Below are positions 13,452 through 21,407 of a stretch of 24,005 bases of DNA, in pieces. The first letter of the stretch is position 1. The number at the start of each line of letters is the position of its first letter. Location: contig JAUIEY010000007.1 of assembly GCA_030429685.1 (NCBI GenBank), forward strand, positions 1-24,005. Reading direction: 5' to 3'. Under the pieces are notes generated by a model. That model ran no database searches and was not told the origin of the DNA. It was given only the letters and a program-made list of their open reading frames with translations. A program made the position numbers and the translations under genes. This DNA comes from Gammaproteobacteria bacterium (GTDB lineage: Bacteria > Pseudomonadota > Gammaproteobacteria > Steroidobacterales > GCA-2729495).

Positions 13452-15074
13452 ATGCGATTCAAACTGCTGTTGCGGATGCTGAAGATTCAGCGCGTGCTGG
13501 TTCGCCACGGTCTCGATGACCTGATTTCGTCCACGCACCTGTTCCGCCCGTTGCGGTTCGTATTTCTGCTGTCGCCGTGGACCTGGGGCCAGCGCAAGTC
13601 CGAGCAGCCGCGTGGCGTGCGTATTCGCGAGGCGCTGCAGGAACTCGGCCCGGTGTATGTGAAGTTCGGTCAGTCGGTTTCCACGCGGCAGGATATTCTG
13701 CCTGCCGACGTCGGTACTGAGCTGGCCAAACTGCAGGACAAAATGCCGCCGTTTCCGGCCGCCGACGCCCTTGAGCAGATCCAGCGTATTTACGGCGCTC
13801 CCGCGACGGAAGTTTTTGCCGAGTTCGATGCCGAAGCGCTGGCAGCAGCTTCTATAGCGCAGGTGCACGTTGCGCGCCTGCATAGTGGCGAGGAAGTGGT
13901 GGTAAAACTGCTGCGCCCCGGCGTGCGTGAGCAGATCGAGCGCAATCTTGAGGTCATGTATGCGCTGGCGGGGCTTGCCCGGCGCTACTGGAAAGAAGCG
14001 CGGCGCCTGCGACCGGTCGAAGTGGTGGCCGAGTACGAGAAAACCGTGCTCAATGAGCTGGACCTGATGCGCGAGGCAGCCAATGCGTCACAGTTGAAGC
14101 GCAATTTTCAGGGTTCCGACATGCTCTATGTGCCGGAGGTCTACTGGGATTATTGTCGCCCTGATGTCATGGTGATGGAACGCATTCATGGCGTGCCGAT
14201 CAGCGACATGGATGCCTTGCGTCGCGCCGGTGCTGACATTCCCAAGCTGGCTGCCAATGGCGTGGAAATATTTTTTACGCAGTGTTTTCGCCACAATTTC
14301 TTTCATGCCGACATGCATCCCGGCAATATTTTTGTGGACGTGACGGATCCGGCCAATCCCAGGTACGCAGCGGTGGACTTTGGCATCATCGGCACACTGG
14401 ATGATCGTGACCGCCGTTACCTGGCGGAAAATTTCATGGCCTTCTTTGATCGCGATTACCATCGCGTCGCGCGGCTGCATGTCGATTCCGGCTGGGTGCC
14501 GGCCGACACCCGGGTGGACGAGTTTGAGTCCGCCATTCGCACAGTGTGCGAACCCATTTTTAACAAACCGCTTAAGGAAATTTCCTTTGGTCAGGTGCTG
14601 ATCCGGCTGTTCAGTATTGCGCGTTCGTTTAACATGGAAGTGCAGCCGCAACTGGTGCTGCTGCAAAAAACCCTGCTCAATATTGAGGGGCTCGGCCGGC
14701 AGCTGTATCCGGATCTGGATCTGTGGCAGACCGGCGCACCGGTGTTGCGGGAATGGATGGCCGAGCGCACCGGTCCGGCGGCCATGGCGCGCCGTATCCG
14801 CGCGGAACTGCCGGAAATTCGCTACATGGTGGATCGCCTGCCGGCGGTGACCCGCAAACTGCTGGACCGTATTGAGCAGGATGAAAAGCCGCTGGGGCCG
14901 GATCGTGCACAGCTCGAGCGCTGGGCGCAAAGCCGCTATCTGGGCTTCGCCGGTGCCGTGGTGTTGCTGGCTGGTGCGGTATTATTGGGTCTGGGCGTGC
15001 AGCCGGTCTGGCCGGGCTGGGTACTGGGCGCAACCGGGCTGGGCCTGCTGTATGCAGGCCGTCCGCAGAAGTGA
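13452..15074 (+). CDS. ubiB: Ubiquinone biosynthesis regulatory kinase-like protein UbiB
   Basis: UbiB is an atypical protein-kinase-like ATPase of the ADCK/Coq8 family, needed for ubiquinone synthesis and membrane bound. The protein has 540 residues. Family features are the KxGQ motif at 71-74 (YVKFGQSVSTRQD), the Ala-rich nucleotide loop AAASIAQVH in place of a Gly-rich loop, the lysine in VVVKLLRPGV, and HADMHPGNIF at 285-294 with Asp287 and Asn292. The metal-binding aspartate is Asp309 in VDFGIIG. Two hydrophobic helices at the C-terminus (from about 496) anchor it in the inner membrane. The ATG at 13452 follows AATAAGAAGAACC, an acceptable ribosome site. It is the last gene of the ubi operon. 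A new promoter-like sequence follows before the exbD-like gene. Confidence 0.96.
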   Translation: MRFKLLLRMLKIQRVLVRHGLDDLISSTHLFRPLRFVFLLSPWTWGQRKSEQPRGVRIREALQELGPVYVKFGQSVSTRQDILPADVGTELAKLQDKMPPFPAADALEQIQRIYGAPATEVFAEFDAEALAAASIAQVHVARLHSGEEVVVKLLRPGVREQIERNLEVMYALAGLARRYWKEARRLRPVEVVAEYEKTVLNELDLMREAANASQLKRNFQGSDMLYVPEVYWDYCRPDVMVMERIHGVPISDMDALRRAGADIPKLAANGVEIFFTQCFRHNFFHADMHPGNIFVDVTDPANPRYAAVDFGIIGTLDDRDRRYLAENFMAFFDRDYHRVARLHVDSGWVPADTRVDEFESAIRTVCEPIFNKPLKEISFGQVLIRLFSIARSFNMEVQPQLVLLQKTLLNIEGLGRQLYPDLDLWQTGAPVLREWMAERTGPAAMARRIRAELPEIRYMVDRLPAVTRKLLDRIEQDEKPLGPDRAQLERWAQSRYLGFAGAVVLLAGAVLLGLGVQPVWPGWVLGATGLGLLYAGRPQK

Positions 15075-15092
15075 CACGCCGCTGATTCCGGG

Positions 15093-15121
15093 CTGACGGC
15101 ACCGTCCGCAACCGTTAGAAT
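15093..15121 (+). promoter_or_regulatory. Candidate sigma-70 promoter for the ExbD-like gene
   Basis: CTGACG (15093-15098) and TAGAAT (15116-15121) are 17 bases apart, matching the consensus at 4/6 and 5/6. Transcription would start near 15128, giving a 53-base leader that contains AGGA eight bases before the ATG. A second AT-rich box, TATAAG (15144-15149), lies inside a GCGC-flanked imperfect palindrome but has no -35. Confidence 0.45.
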
Positions 15122-15180
15122 GCAGCGCCTGATTCGCGCACAATATAAGCGCGCACGAGAAAAAGCTTCGAGGAACAAGC

Positions 15181-15609
15181 ATGAGCCGTATAGATAGCGT
15201 TAACCAGATGCTGGCTGAGGAAGAAGAGTCGAAAATCGACCTGACGCCGATGCTGGACGTCGTCTTTATCATGCTGATCTTTTTCATTGTGACCGCAACC
15301 TTCGTCAAGGAGATTGCGCTGGACGCGAATAAGCCGCCGGATGTTGATGTGGTTTCCGATGATTCCAAGTCCATTACCATCGTGATCTGTGCCAATAACG
15401 ACATCCAGCTGGACCGGCTGCGTATCGACAGGCGTGCTGTATCCGCGCAGATAGTGCGGCGCAAGGCTGAAAACCCCAAGGCCAGTATTGCTGTGCTGGC
15501 GCATTCCAAGTCCAACGCCGATACGCTGGTCAGCGTGGTCAACTCAATCAAGGAAGCAGGGTTTGAAGACTCTGTGCCGATCAACCAGTCCGACGCAGCC
15601 TGCAACTAG
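15181..15609 (+). CDS. ExbD/TolR family protein, orphan
   Basis: This 142-residue ExbD/TolR-type protein would be one half of a proton-driven motor that energises TonB- or Tol-type envelope systems. It has a short acidic cytoplasmic N-terminus, then one membrane helix (about 24-44). Asp26 in IDLTPMLDVVFIMLIFF is the conserved proton-carrying residue. The periplasmic domain follows (about 50-135, ITIVICANNDIQLDRLRIDR, then ASIAVLAHSKSNADTLVSVV). No exbB/tolQ, tonB or TonB-dependent receptor is next to it, unlike usual ExbBD operons. It may complement an ExbB encoded elsewhere, like the ExbD2 of multi-gene TonB clusters. The C-terminus ends in DAACN with a cysteine. The ATG is supported by AGGA upstream and the promoter at 15093. 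Confidence 0.88.
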   Translation: MSRIDSVNQMLAEEEESKIDLTPMLDVVFIMLIFFIVTATFVKEIALDANKPPDVDVVSDDSKSITIVICANNDIQLDRLRIDRRAVSAQIVRRKAENPKASIAVLAHSKSNADTLVSVVNSIKEAGFEDSVPINQSDAACN

Positions 15610-15624
15610 CCGTCAGTTCTTTTC

Positions 15625-16401
15625 ATGTCGCCGACCGACTATTTTGCCGGCGCCGCTTTCGGTGGGCCGGCATGGTTGCGTTGGGTAATGCTCGCCGTGG
15701 TGCTGCTGGGCTTAGTACTGGGCGCGCTGTTTTTTGCCGGCCGTGCCGGGCATGACCCCGGCATATACAGTCCGCGGCTGGCCTGGATCCGCGCCTGGAT
15801 CTACTACTGTTTTGTCATTCTGTTCAGCTGGGTCAGCGGCGCGCTCGGTTTTGTGCTGAGCAACCCGCTGGTAGCACCGGGACGCAGTACCGACATGCTG
15901 TGGGTAGTGCTGGTCAGTTTGTGCTGGCTGATCGCGGTGTGGGGCTATGGGTACTGGTGGCCGCGCGGCACGCTCACCCATGGTCGCCGGCTGTATCTGC
16001 TGCCGGCGCTGCTGCATGGCGCGATGTGGGGTATCTGCGCCGGACTGCTATACCTGTCACTGTATGCCATGCTTGAGCAGTTTGCGTTTCCCGCTATCGT
16101 CAATGCATTGCTGCTGGTCGGCATCCTGTCGGTCTATAACCTGAACTATCAGGTGGGCTGGTGGGATATTTTCGTGTCACCGCCGCATAACCTGCGTGCT
16201 ACCAACAACGGCAAAGTGGCGCTGGCACATCAGCCCTTTCTGATTGTTACTCTGACCCTATTTATTGTTTATGGCGATGCCGGCATGTATGTGTTGCTGA
16301 CTGTTTTTGCGCTGACCTGCTCTGCCATTGCGATGCGCTTTCCGGCGCCGTGGGCGGACTACAGTCCGGCCGTGTCCCGCGCCACCGCCATGGGCGAATA
16401 A
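15625..16401 (+). CDS. Unrecognised polytopic membrane protein
   Basis: I do not recognise this 258-residue protein. It has about seven hydrophobic helices, near residues 18-39, 57-79, 89-112, 122-149, 153-172, 198-217 and 221-237. Two polar, aromatic-rich stretches look like functional loops: YWWPRGTLTHGRR (110-122) and NYQVGWWDIFVSPPHNLRA (174-192). The latter has Asp181, Pro186-Pro187, His188 and Asn189, followed by Asn194-195 and His202. Several tryptophans sit at helix ends. No known transporter signature, channel motif or heme/quinone site is obvious. The ATG at 15625 comes 15 bases after the ExbD-like stop and has little ribosome site. The TSUP permease starts three bases after its stop, so the three probably share a transcript. 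A membrane enzyme or transporter is possible; the function is open. Confidence 0.78.
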   Translation: MSPTDYFAGAAFGGPAWLRWVMLAVVLLGLVLGALFFAGRAGHDPGIYSPRLAWIRAWIYYCFVILFSWVSGALGFVLSNPLVAPGRSTDMLWVVLVSLCWLIAVWGYGYWWPRGTLTHGRRLYLLPALLHGAMWGICAGLLYLSLYAMLEQFAFPAIVNALLLVGILSVYNLNYQVGWWDIFVSPPHNLRATNNGKVALAHQPFLIVTLTLFIVYGDAGMYVLLTVFALTCSAIAMRFPAPWADYSPAVSRATAMGE

Positions 16402-16404
16402 TTC

Positions 16405-17133
16405 ATGTCCCTGTTGACCGCGGACTGGCCCAGCCTGCTGCTGGCCGTGGCTGCAATTGCCGCCGGGTCGGTAGTGCAGCGCATCAGTGGCGTCGGTGGC
16501 GGATTTATCGCCGTGCCGGTGGTAGCCATGATTGATGTCGGCTTCGTGCCCGGTCCGCTGGTGCTGGCTTCGATTATGTTGTCGTCGCTGATGGCATGGC
16601 GCGAGTGGTCGCATGTGGACTGGCGCAACATTCCTGCAATCATGACCGGCTTCGTGCCGGGGTCGGCGGCAGGTGCCTGGTTGTTAACGACCGTAGCACC
16701 GGGTGAGCTGGGGCTGGTATTCGGTGGCGTGATCCTGTTTGCGGTGCTGATTACGGTCAGTGGCCTGCATCCGCGGCTCAACCCCGTAACCGGTGCCGCA
16801 GCGGGCGTGGTTGCCGGTGTAATGGGCACCAGCACCGCAATCGGCGCACCACCGCTGGCGATTCTGTATCACCGTCAGTCCGGCCCGATGCTGCGCGCCA
16901 CGCTGGCAGTGATCTATACCATCTGTTCGCTGCTGATTGTGCTGATGCTGCTGCTGTTCGGGCGTTTCGGCAGCAACGACCTGCTTGCCGGTGTGCTGCT
17001 GGTGCCCGGCTTTGTGCTCGGTTTCTGGCTGGGCGGTCCGCTGGTGCGGCGGCTGGATGGCCGTGGTCTCAGCAATGTGGTGTTGCTGGTATCGGCGGCA
17101 GCGGCCGTGGCGCTCATAATCAAGAGTCTTTAA
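16405..17133 (+). CDS. TSUP-family (TauE/SafE) anion permease
   Basis: This 242-residue inner-membrane protein belongs to the TauE/SafE (TSUP, DUF81) family, whose members export or import sulfite, sulfoacetate and related small anions. The two family repeats are visible: the first opens with QRISGVGGGFIAVPVVAMI (about 24-42), and the second carries GVMGTSTAIGAPPLAILYH (about 138-156). In each, a Gly-rich turn interrupts the helix. Seven or eight hydrophobic helices are predicted. The ATG at 16405 follows the upstream stop by three bases, suggesting co-transcription with the unknown membrane protein. The substrate cannot be assigned; no sulfur-metabolism gene is nearby. Confidence 0.88.
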   Translation: MSLLTADWPSLLLAVAAIAAGSVVQRISGVGGGFIAVPVVAMIDVGFVPGPLVLASIMLSSLMAWREWSHVDWRNIPAIMTGFVPGSAAGAWLLTTVAPGELGLVFGGVILFAVLITVSGLHPRLNPVTGAAAGVVAGVMGTSTAIGAPPLAILYHRQSGPMLRATLAVIYTICSLLIVLMLLLFGRFGSNDLLAGVLLVPGFVLGFWLGGPLVRRLDGRGLSNVVLLVSAAAAVALIIKSL

Positions 17134-17175
17134 GATAAAAAGCGAGTCCGAGCCGCAACACAAACGGGGGTTGAG

Positions 17176-17787
17176 ATGGCGCATCCGGATGAAGTGCTGG
17201 AATTCTGGTTTGCGGACGCACTGACATCACCGGCAGCGGCGGAAGCGCGGGGCTCTTTCTGGTTCGGCAGTGATCCGGCCACCGACAGTCTGATCTGGGA
17301 ACTGTATGCCGACACAGTCAGCGATGCCGCCGCAGGGCATTATGATGAATGGCTGCAAACCGCGCGCGGCAGGCTGGCGTTAATCATTGTGCTGGATCAG
17401 TTTCCGCGCAACATCTATCGCGGTACCGCGGAAGTCTACCGCTACGACCCGATGGTTATTACCCTGGCACAGGCCGGCGTTGCGCTGGGGCAACTGGCCG
17501 GACTGACGGTTCCCGAGCAGGCATTTTTCCTGATGCCTTATCAGCATTGCGAAGATCTGGAAGTGCAGCGTGCGGGCGTGGCGCTGATGCAGGCCATGGT
17601 CAGCGAGGCGGCGCCGGAATGGCAGGACTGCGCCCGTGGCTTTGCGAATTTTGCGGTTCGTCACTTCGATATCGTCGAGAGTTACGGCCGCTTCCCTCAT
17701 CGCAACAAAGTGCTTGGCCGCAACTCCACCGAGGCTGAAACCCGGTTTCTGCGCGAAGGCGGCGAAACCTTTGGCCAGGCGGGCTGA
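17176..17787 (+). CDS. DUF924 family protein
   Basis: This 203-residue protein of the DUF924 (COG3803) family is soluble and of unknown function, with a predicted all-helical TPR-like fold. Family landmarks are VLEFWFADA near the N-terminus, LALIIVLDQFPRNIYRG (about 67-83), FFLMPYQHCEDLEVQ (about 117-131) and YGRFPHRNKVLGRNSTEAE (about 173-191). The conserved His/Arg/Asn set in the last motif suggests a ligand or catalytic site, but none has been shown to my knowledge. The ATG at 17176 is preceded by GGGGGTTGAG, a good ribosome site. The 42 bases after the TSUP gene show no terminator. No neighbour gives a functional clue. Confidence 0.9.
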   Translation: MAHPDEVLEFWFADALTSPAAAEARGSFWFGSDPATDSLIWELYADTVSDAAAGHYDEWLQTARGRLALIIVLDQFPRNIYRGTAEVYRYDPMVITLAQAGVALGQLAGLTVPEQAFFLMPYQHCEDLEVQRAGVALMQAMVSEAAPEWQDCARGFANFAVRHFDIVESYGRFPHRNKVLGRNSTEAETRFLREGGETFGQAG

Positions 17788-17876
17788 AACCCTTACTATT
17801 GCTGATCTGTGGCCGGTTCGGTGGCGGCGCTGCTTTCTGGTAGGATGACCGCCCCCTGATCTCAGGAGACGCTTCG

Positions 17877-18242
17877 TTGCGTTCGATCTTAAGAGCAAAA
17901 ATTCACAAAGCCACCATAACCCAGGCCGACCCGGATTATATTGGCAGCATCACCATCGACAAGGATTTGCTCGACAGGGTGGATCTGTGGGCCAACGAAA
18001 AAGTTCTGGTGGCCAGCAACACCTCCGGATCGCGTCTCGAAACCTATGTGCTCGAAGGTGAACGCGGCTCGGGAAAGATCTGCATGAACGGTCCGGCAGC
18101 GCATATGATTGCGGCCGGCGAAGAAGTTGTCATCATGGCGTTTGAATACACCGACAAGCCGATTGTGCCGAAAGTCATCCTGGTGGATGACAACAACAGT
18201 TTTGTGCGTTACCTGGCGGAAGAGGAAGATCAGAAGCTCTAG
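17877..18242 (+). CDS. panD: Aspartate 1-decarboxylase (pyruvoyl-dependent)
   Basis: PanD makes beta-alanine from aspartate for pantothenate and CoA. It is synthesised as a proenzyme and cleaves itself at a Gly-Ser bond to create a pyruvoyl group. The cleavage site is Gly23-Ser24 in DYIGSITIDKDLL, matching E. coli Gly24-Ser25. Other landmarks are SILRAKIHKATITQAD at the N-terminus, TYVLEGERGSGKICMNGPAAH and the C-terminal PKVILVDDNN. The start is TTG at 17877, backed by AGGAG (17863-17867) at suitable spacing and by the family N-terminus; no ATG or GTG is available nearby. At 121 residues it is normal in length. panB and panC are not adjacent. Confidence 0.92.
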   Translation: MRSILRAKIHKATITQADPDYIGSITIDKDLLDRVDLWANEKVLVASNTSGSRLETYVLEGERGSGKICMNGPAAHMIAAGEEVVIMAFEYTDKPIVPKVILVDDNNSFVRYLAEEEDQKL

Positions 18243-18247
18243 CCATC

Positions 18248-18550
18248 ATGAGTAGCGGTATCACCCAGTATCTTGAAGCAAAGCAAATGGAGCTGCGCGA
18301 TTTCGGTCTGATGTTCGCGCGCCTGATTGCCGGCCTCGCCGTGGATCCGCATGGCTACTTCGAAAAAAAATACACCGCGCGCATTGAAAATGCGCACAGC
18401 GATCAGGAAATCAACGGCGTGCTGGCGCAACTGGTCCAGTGGGCCGCCAGTTCGTCGGTGACTGATGATGAGCGCGCCCGGCTGGACAAGCAGCTGGGCG
18501 AGCAGGGTTTCCCCTGCATCAACGACTTGCGCGGTCTGCTGCTGCCCTGA
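18248..18550 (+). CDS. Small hypothetical protein downstream of panD
   Basis: I do not recognise this 100-residue protein. It is probably soluble, mostly helical and mixed in charge, with no signal peptide or membrane segment. An N-terminal helix (ITQYLEAKQMELRDFGLMFA) is followed by AVDPHGYFEKKYTARIENA and a C-terminal half ending in EQGFPCINDLRGLLLP, with one cysteine. Codon use matches the neighbours, and the start lies five bases after the panD stop, which suggests co-transcription and supports a real gene. The ribosome site is poor (CTCTAGCCATC), so translation may be coupled to panD. The function is unknown; no domain is evident. Confidence 0.65.
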   Translation: MSSGITQYLEAKQMELRDFGLMFARLIAGLAVDPHGYFEKKYTARIENAHSDQEINGVLAQLVQWAASSSVTDDERARLDKQLGEQGFPCINDLRGLLLP

Positions 18551-18572
18551 AGCATGGCTTGGCTGCCGGGTC

Positions 18573-18600
18573 TTGCTTCGCCGCGCGCGGTGCTTAGACT
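18573..18600 (+). promoter_or_regulatory. Candidate promoter giving a leaderless AsmA-family transcript
   Basis: TTGCTT (18573-18578) and TAGACT (18595-18600) are 16 bases apart, matching the consensus at 3/6 and 4/6. The expected start of transcription is 18607, the A of the AsmA-family ATG. The match is modest; it is notable mainly because the geometry repeats that of ubiE. Confidence 0.33.
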
Positions 18601-18606
18601 GGGTGC

Positions 18607-20343
18607 ATGGTCACACTAATCCGTTACACCCTCATTGCCCTGGGCACATTACTGGCGCTGCTGCTGATTGCCACCGTCGCTATCCTGTTGCTGGTAGATC
18701 CGGAAGATTACCGCGACGAAATTGTCGCGGCGCTGAGCGAAGAAACCGGTCGCGCCATCAGTCTGGAGGGTGAACTTGGCCTGAGTGTGCTGCCCTGCTG
18801 CAGCCTGCAGCTTGGTCCGCTGGCAGTCGGTAATCCGCGGGGCTGGCCCGACGCCGAGTTTCTGCGTGCCGAAAACGTGGCGCTTAGCGTGCAGCTCTGG
18901 CCGCTGCTTACTCGCGGTGAGTTACAGGTCGGTCAGGTCAGTCTGGACGGATTGCAACTGAATCTGATCAGCCGGCGTGATGGCAGCGTCAACTGGGAGT
19001 TTGCCGGTGCGAGTGATGCCGACACGGTGGAGACAGACGGCCCCGGCGACGCGCCGCCAGCGCTGGCGGTGGAGGGCATCCGCGTCAGCGACGCCAGGCT
19101 GAGCTATGTTGATCAGCAGACCAATGAGCGTATTGAGCTGCAGGATCTGCAGTTTGCCACCGGCGCGATTACGCCGGACCGGCCTGCCGATGTCAGCCTG
19201 TCGCTGGTGGCCGTGGGTCTGCTGCCGGGCCAGCCGGTGCGACTGCAGCTCAGCGGCGAGGCGGTGCTGGGTGCGGACGGCAAGCGGGCCGAGCTGAATA
19301 ACCTCAATGTTCGTCTGGACGATACCACCATCAGGGGGCAGCTGCGGCTCACCGATCCGGACACTGCCGCGGTGGAGTTTGCACTTGCCGTTGACCGATT
19401 TGATGCTGACCGGTATCTCGGTGACAGTGAGACAACGGACGCACAGGGTGCAGCCGCCGAAAATATCAATGCGACGCCGGTTGATATTCCGGTGCAGACG
19501 CTTCGGGATTTGCGCCTGAACGGCAATCTCAGTATCGCTGAGCTGATTTTTTCCGGCGCGCAGTTGCGTGACGTTGCTGTCACTGTGGGCGCTGCGGATG
19601 GCGTGCTGCGTCTGCATCCTTTGACTGCGGCGCTTTATGACGGCAGCTATGCCGGTGACGTGCGGCTGGATGTGCGCGGCGCGCGGCCGAAACTGGCGGT
19701 AAACGAGCAGCTCAAAGGTATCACGCTGGCGGCACTGCTGACCGATACGCGCGGCGCGGCCAATCTGTCCGGCAGCGGCAACGTGAGTATCAAGGCAAGC
19801 GCCAGTGGCACTACCGTTGGCGAGCTGTTGGAGCGCCTCAGTGGTGATGCCAGCTTTGAACTGAGCGACGGTATATATAAGGGTATCGACCTCTGGTACG
19901 AAATACGCAAGGCCCGCGCCCTGCTGAAAAAGACCGCAGCGCCCGATAAGCCCGCCACGCTGCAAACTGAATTGAGTGAATTTTCCGGCACCCTGCAGTT
20001 TGCGGGAGGGCAGGTGCAGAACCGCGATTTCAAGGCTGCGGTACCGTTCATGCGGCTGACCGGCAGCGGCAGCTATAACCTGCTCAACGAGGCAATGGAT
20101 TACACGCTGCAGGCGCGGGTGGTGGAAACGCCCACTTTTGCTGATGCGCAGAATCAAACCGAGGAACTCGACAAGCTGCAAGGCCTGACGCTGCCGGTGC
20201 GGGTGACGGGCACCGCGAGTAACCCGAAAGTAAAAATCGAGCTTGGCGATATGGTCAAGGATGCAGCCAAGGACGCTGCCAGGGATGCCGTGAAGGACAA
20301 AGTGCGCGACCGGCTGCAGAAAAAGTTCAACCTGTTCAATTGA
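18607..20343 (+). CDS. AsmA family protein
   Basis: This 578-residue AsmA-family protein is anchored in the inner membrane by one N-terminal helix (about 5-30). The long remainder is periplasmic and beta-rich. The family signature is clear: DYRDEIVAALSEETGR, then LGLSVLPCCSLQLGPLAVGNP and FLRAENVALSVQLWPLL. The C-terminal AsmA-type block runs from about 385 (NLSGSGNVSIKASASGT) to KVKIELGDM. AsmA-like proteins are related to VPS13-type bridge proteins and are thought to help phospholipids reach the outer membrane. The C-terminus is a Lys/Asp/Ala-rich amphipathic helix (DAAKDAARDAVKDKVRDRLQ). The ATG at 18607 has no ribosome site. It directly precedes mutY. Very long antisense frames over this gene are shadows of its GC-rich codons. 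Confidence 0.9.
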   Translation: MVTLIRYTLIALGTLLALLLIATVAILLLVDPEDYRDEIVAALSEETGRAISLEGELGLSVLPCCSLQLGPLAVGNPRGWPDAEFLRAENVALSVQLWPLLTRGELQVGQVSLDGLQLNLISRRDGSVNWEFAGASDADTVETDGPGDAPPALAVEGIRVSDARLSYVDQQTNERIELQDLQFATGAITPDRPADVSLSLVAVGLLPGQPVRLQLSGEAVLGADGKRAELNNLNVRLDDTTIRGQLRLTDPDTAAVEFALAVDRFDADRYLGDSETTDAQGAAAENINATPVDIPVQTLRDLRLNGNLSIAELIFSGAQLRDVAVTVGAADGVLRLHPLTAALYDGSYAGDVRLDVRGARPKLAVNEQLKGITLAALLTDTRGAANLSGSGNVSIKASASGTTVGELLERLSGDASFELSDGIYKGIDLWYEIRKARALLKKTAAPDKPATLQTELSEFSGTLQFAGGQVQNRDFKAAVPFMRLTGSGSYNLLNEAMDYTLQARVVETPTFADAQNQTEELDKLQGLTLPVRVTGTASNPKVKIELGDMVKDAAKDAARDAVKDKVRDRLQKKFNLFN

Positions 20344-20348
20344 GCGCC

Positions 20349-21404
20349 ATGTCGGACGACATTGCCACGCCGCTGCTGGACTGGTGGGATATGCATGGCC
20401 GCAAGGACCTGCCCTGGCAGCAGGCGCCGAATGCCTACCGTATCTGGGTATCCGAAATCATGCTGCAGCAGACCCAGGTAGCGACCGTGGAGCGCTACTT
20501 CGATCGCTTTATGAGTGCGTTTCCGGATGTCACGGCGCTGGCTGCTGCCGAACAGGATGCGGTATTGCACCTCTGGTCAGGCCTTGGCTATTACAGCCGC
20601 GCGCGCAACCTGCACAAGGCGGCGCGCGTTGTGGTGGCGGATTACAGTGGCCAGCTGCCGCAAAACCGCACCGATCTGGAAGCTCTGCCGGGTATCGGCC
20701 GTTCCACCGCCGGCGCGATCCTGGCGCTGTCAGCCGGGCAGCGCCAGCCGATCCTCGATGGCAATGCCAAACGCGTGCTGGCCAGATACTTCGCGGTGGA
20801 TGGCTGGAGCGGCGCCAGCGCCAACCTGAAACGTCTGTGGACGCTGGCCGAGGCATGCACACCGCGGCAGCGGGTGGCCAACTACACCCAGGCGATCATG
20901 GACCTGGGCGCTACCGTGTGCCGGCGCGGCCGGCCTGACTGCGACGCGTGTCCGCTGCACCATGGTTGCGAAGCGCTGGCCCAAGAGCGTGTCACGGAGA
21001 TTCCGGCGCCGAAACCCAAAGCCAAAAACCGGCCGCGGAAATCGGCGGTGGTACTGATGCTGCGGCAGGGTGACAGCGTGTTGCTGGAAAAACGCCCCGC
21101 CGCAGGTATCTGGGGTGGCCTGTGGAGTTTTCCCGAATTTGCTGATGCCGGCGCGGCGGAGTCGTGGTGTGCAGCGCGGCTGGGTTTTATGCCGGCCAGC
21201 CGGCGCGAGTGGCCGGTGGTGGATCACAGCTTCAGCCATTTCGATTTCGCCATGCGGCCACTTGAAGTGGCCATGGACAAGGGACACGGCGCGGTTATGG
21301 AAGGCGAGCAATGGCTCTGGTATAACACGCGCTCCCCGCAGCAGGCGGGCCTGGCAGCGCCGGTGGCGCGCCTGCTGGCGCAACTACAGGATTCACAGGC
21401 ATAG
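20349..21404 (+). CDS. mutY: Adenine DNA glycosylase MutY
   Basis: MutY removes adenine mispaired with 8-oxoguanine. The protein has 351 residues. The catalytic Glu36 is in SEIMLQQTQV and Asp137 in ILDGNAKRVLARY. The helix-hairpin-helix is LPGIGRSTAGAI. The [4Fe-4S] ligands are Cys191, Cys198, Cys201 and Cys207 in the C-X6-C-X2-C-X5-C pattern. A C-terminal NUDIX-like domain (about 230-345) recognises 8-oxoG, with KRPAAGIWGGLWSFPEF and DHSFSHFDF. I chose ATG 20349; a TTG at 20340 overlapping the asmA-like stop would add three residues and cannot be excluded. The pairing of mutY with yggX (four bases downstream) and an upstream AsmA-family gene is a familiar gammaproteobacterial order. Confidence 0.96.
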   Translation: MSDDIATPLLDWWDMHGRKDLPWQQAPNAYRIWVSEIMLQQTQVATVERYFDRFMSAFPDVTALAAAEQDAVLHLWSGLGYYSRARNLHKAARVVVADYSGQLPQNRTDLEALPGIGRSTAGAILALSAGQRQPILDGNAKRVLARYFAVDGWSGASANLKRLWTLAEACTPRQRVANYTQAIMDLGATVCRRGRPDCDACPLHHGCEALAQERVTEIPAPKPKAKNRPRKSAVVLMLRQGDSVLLEKRPAAGIWGGLWSFPEFADAGAAESWCAARLGFMPASRREWPVVDHSFSHFDFAMRPLEVAMDKGHGAVMEGEQWLWYNTRSPQQAGLAAPVARLLAQLQDSQA

Positions 21405-21407
21405 AGC

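Noticed and set aside
12960..13883. A 307-codon minus-strand frame across ubiJ and ubiB
   Set aside because: It spans two real genes and their junction, with no domain or ribosome site.
18922..20181. A 419-codon open frame on the minus strand opposite the AsmA-family gene
   Set aside because: It lies entirely inside a well-supported gene, has no recognisable domain and a composition (many Arg, Gln, His) typical of antisense frames in GC-rich genes.
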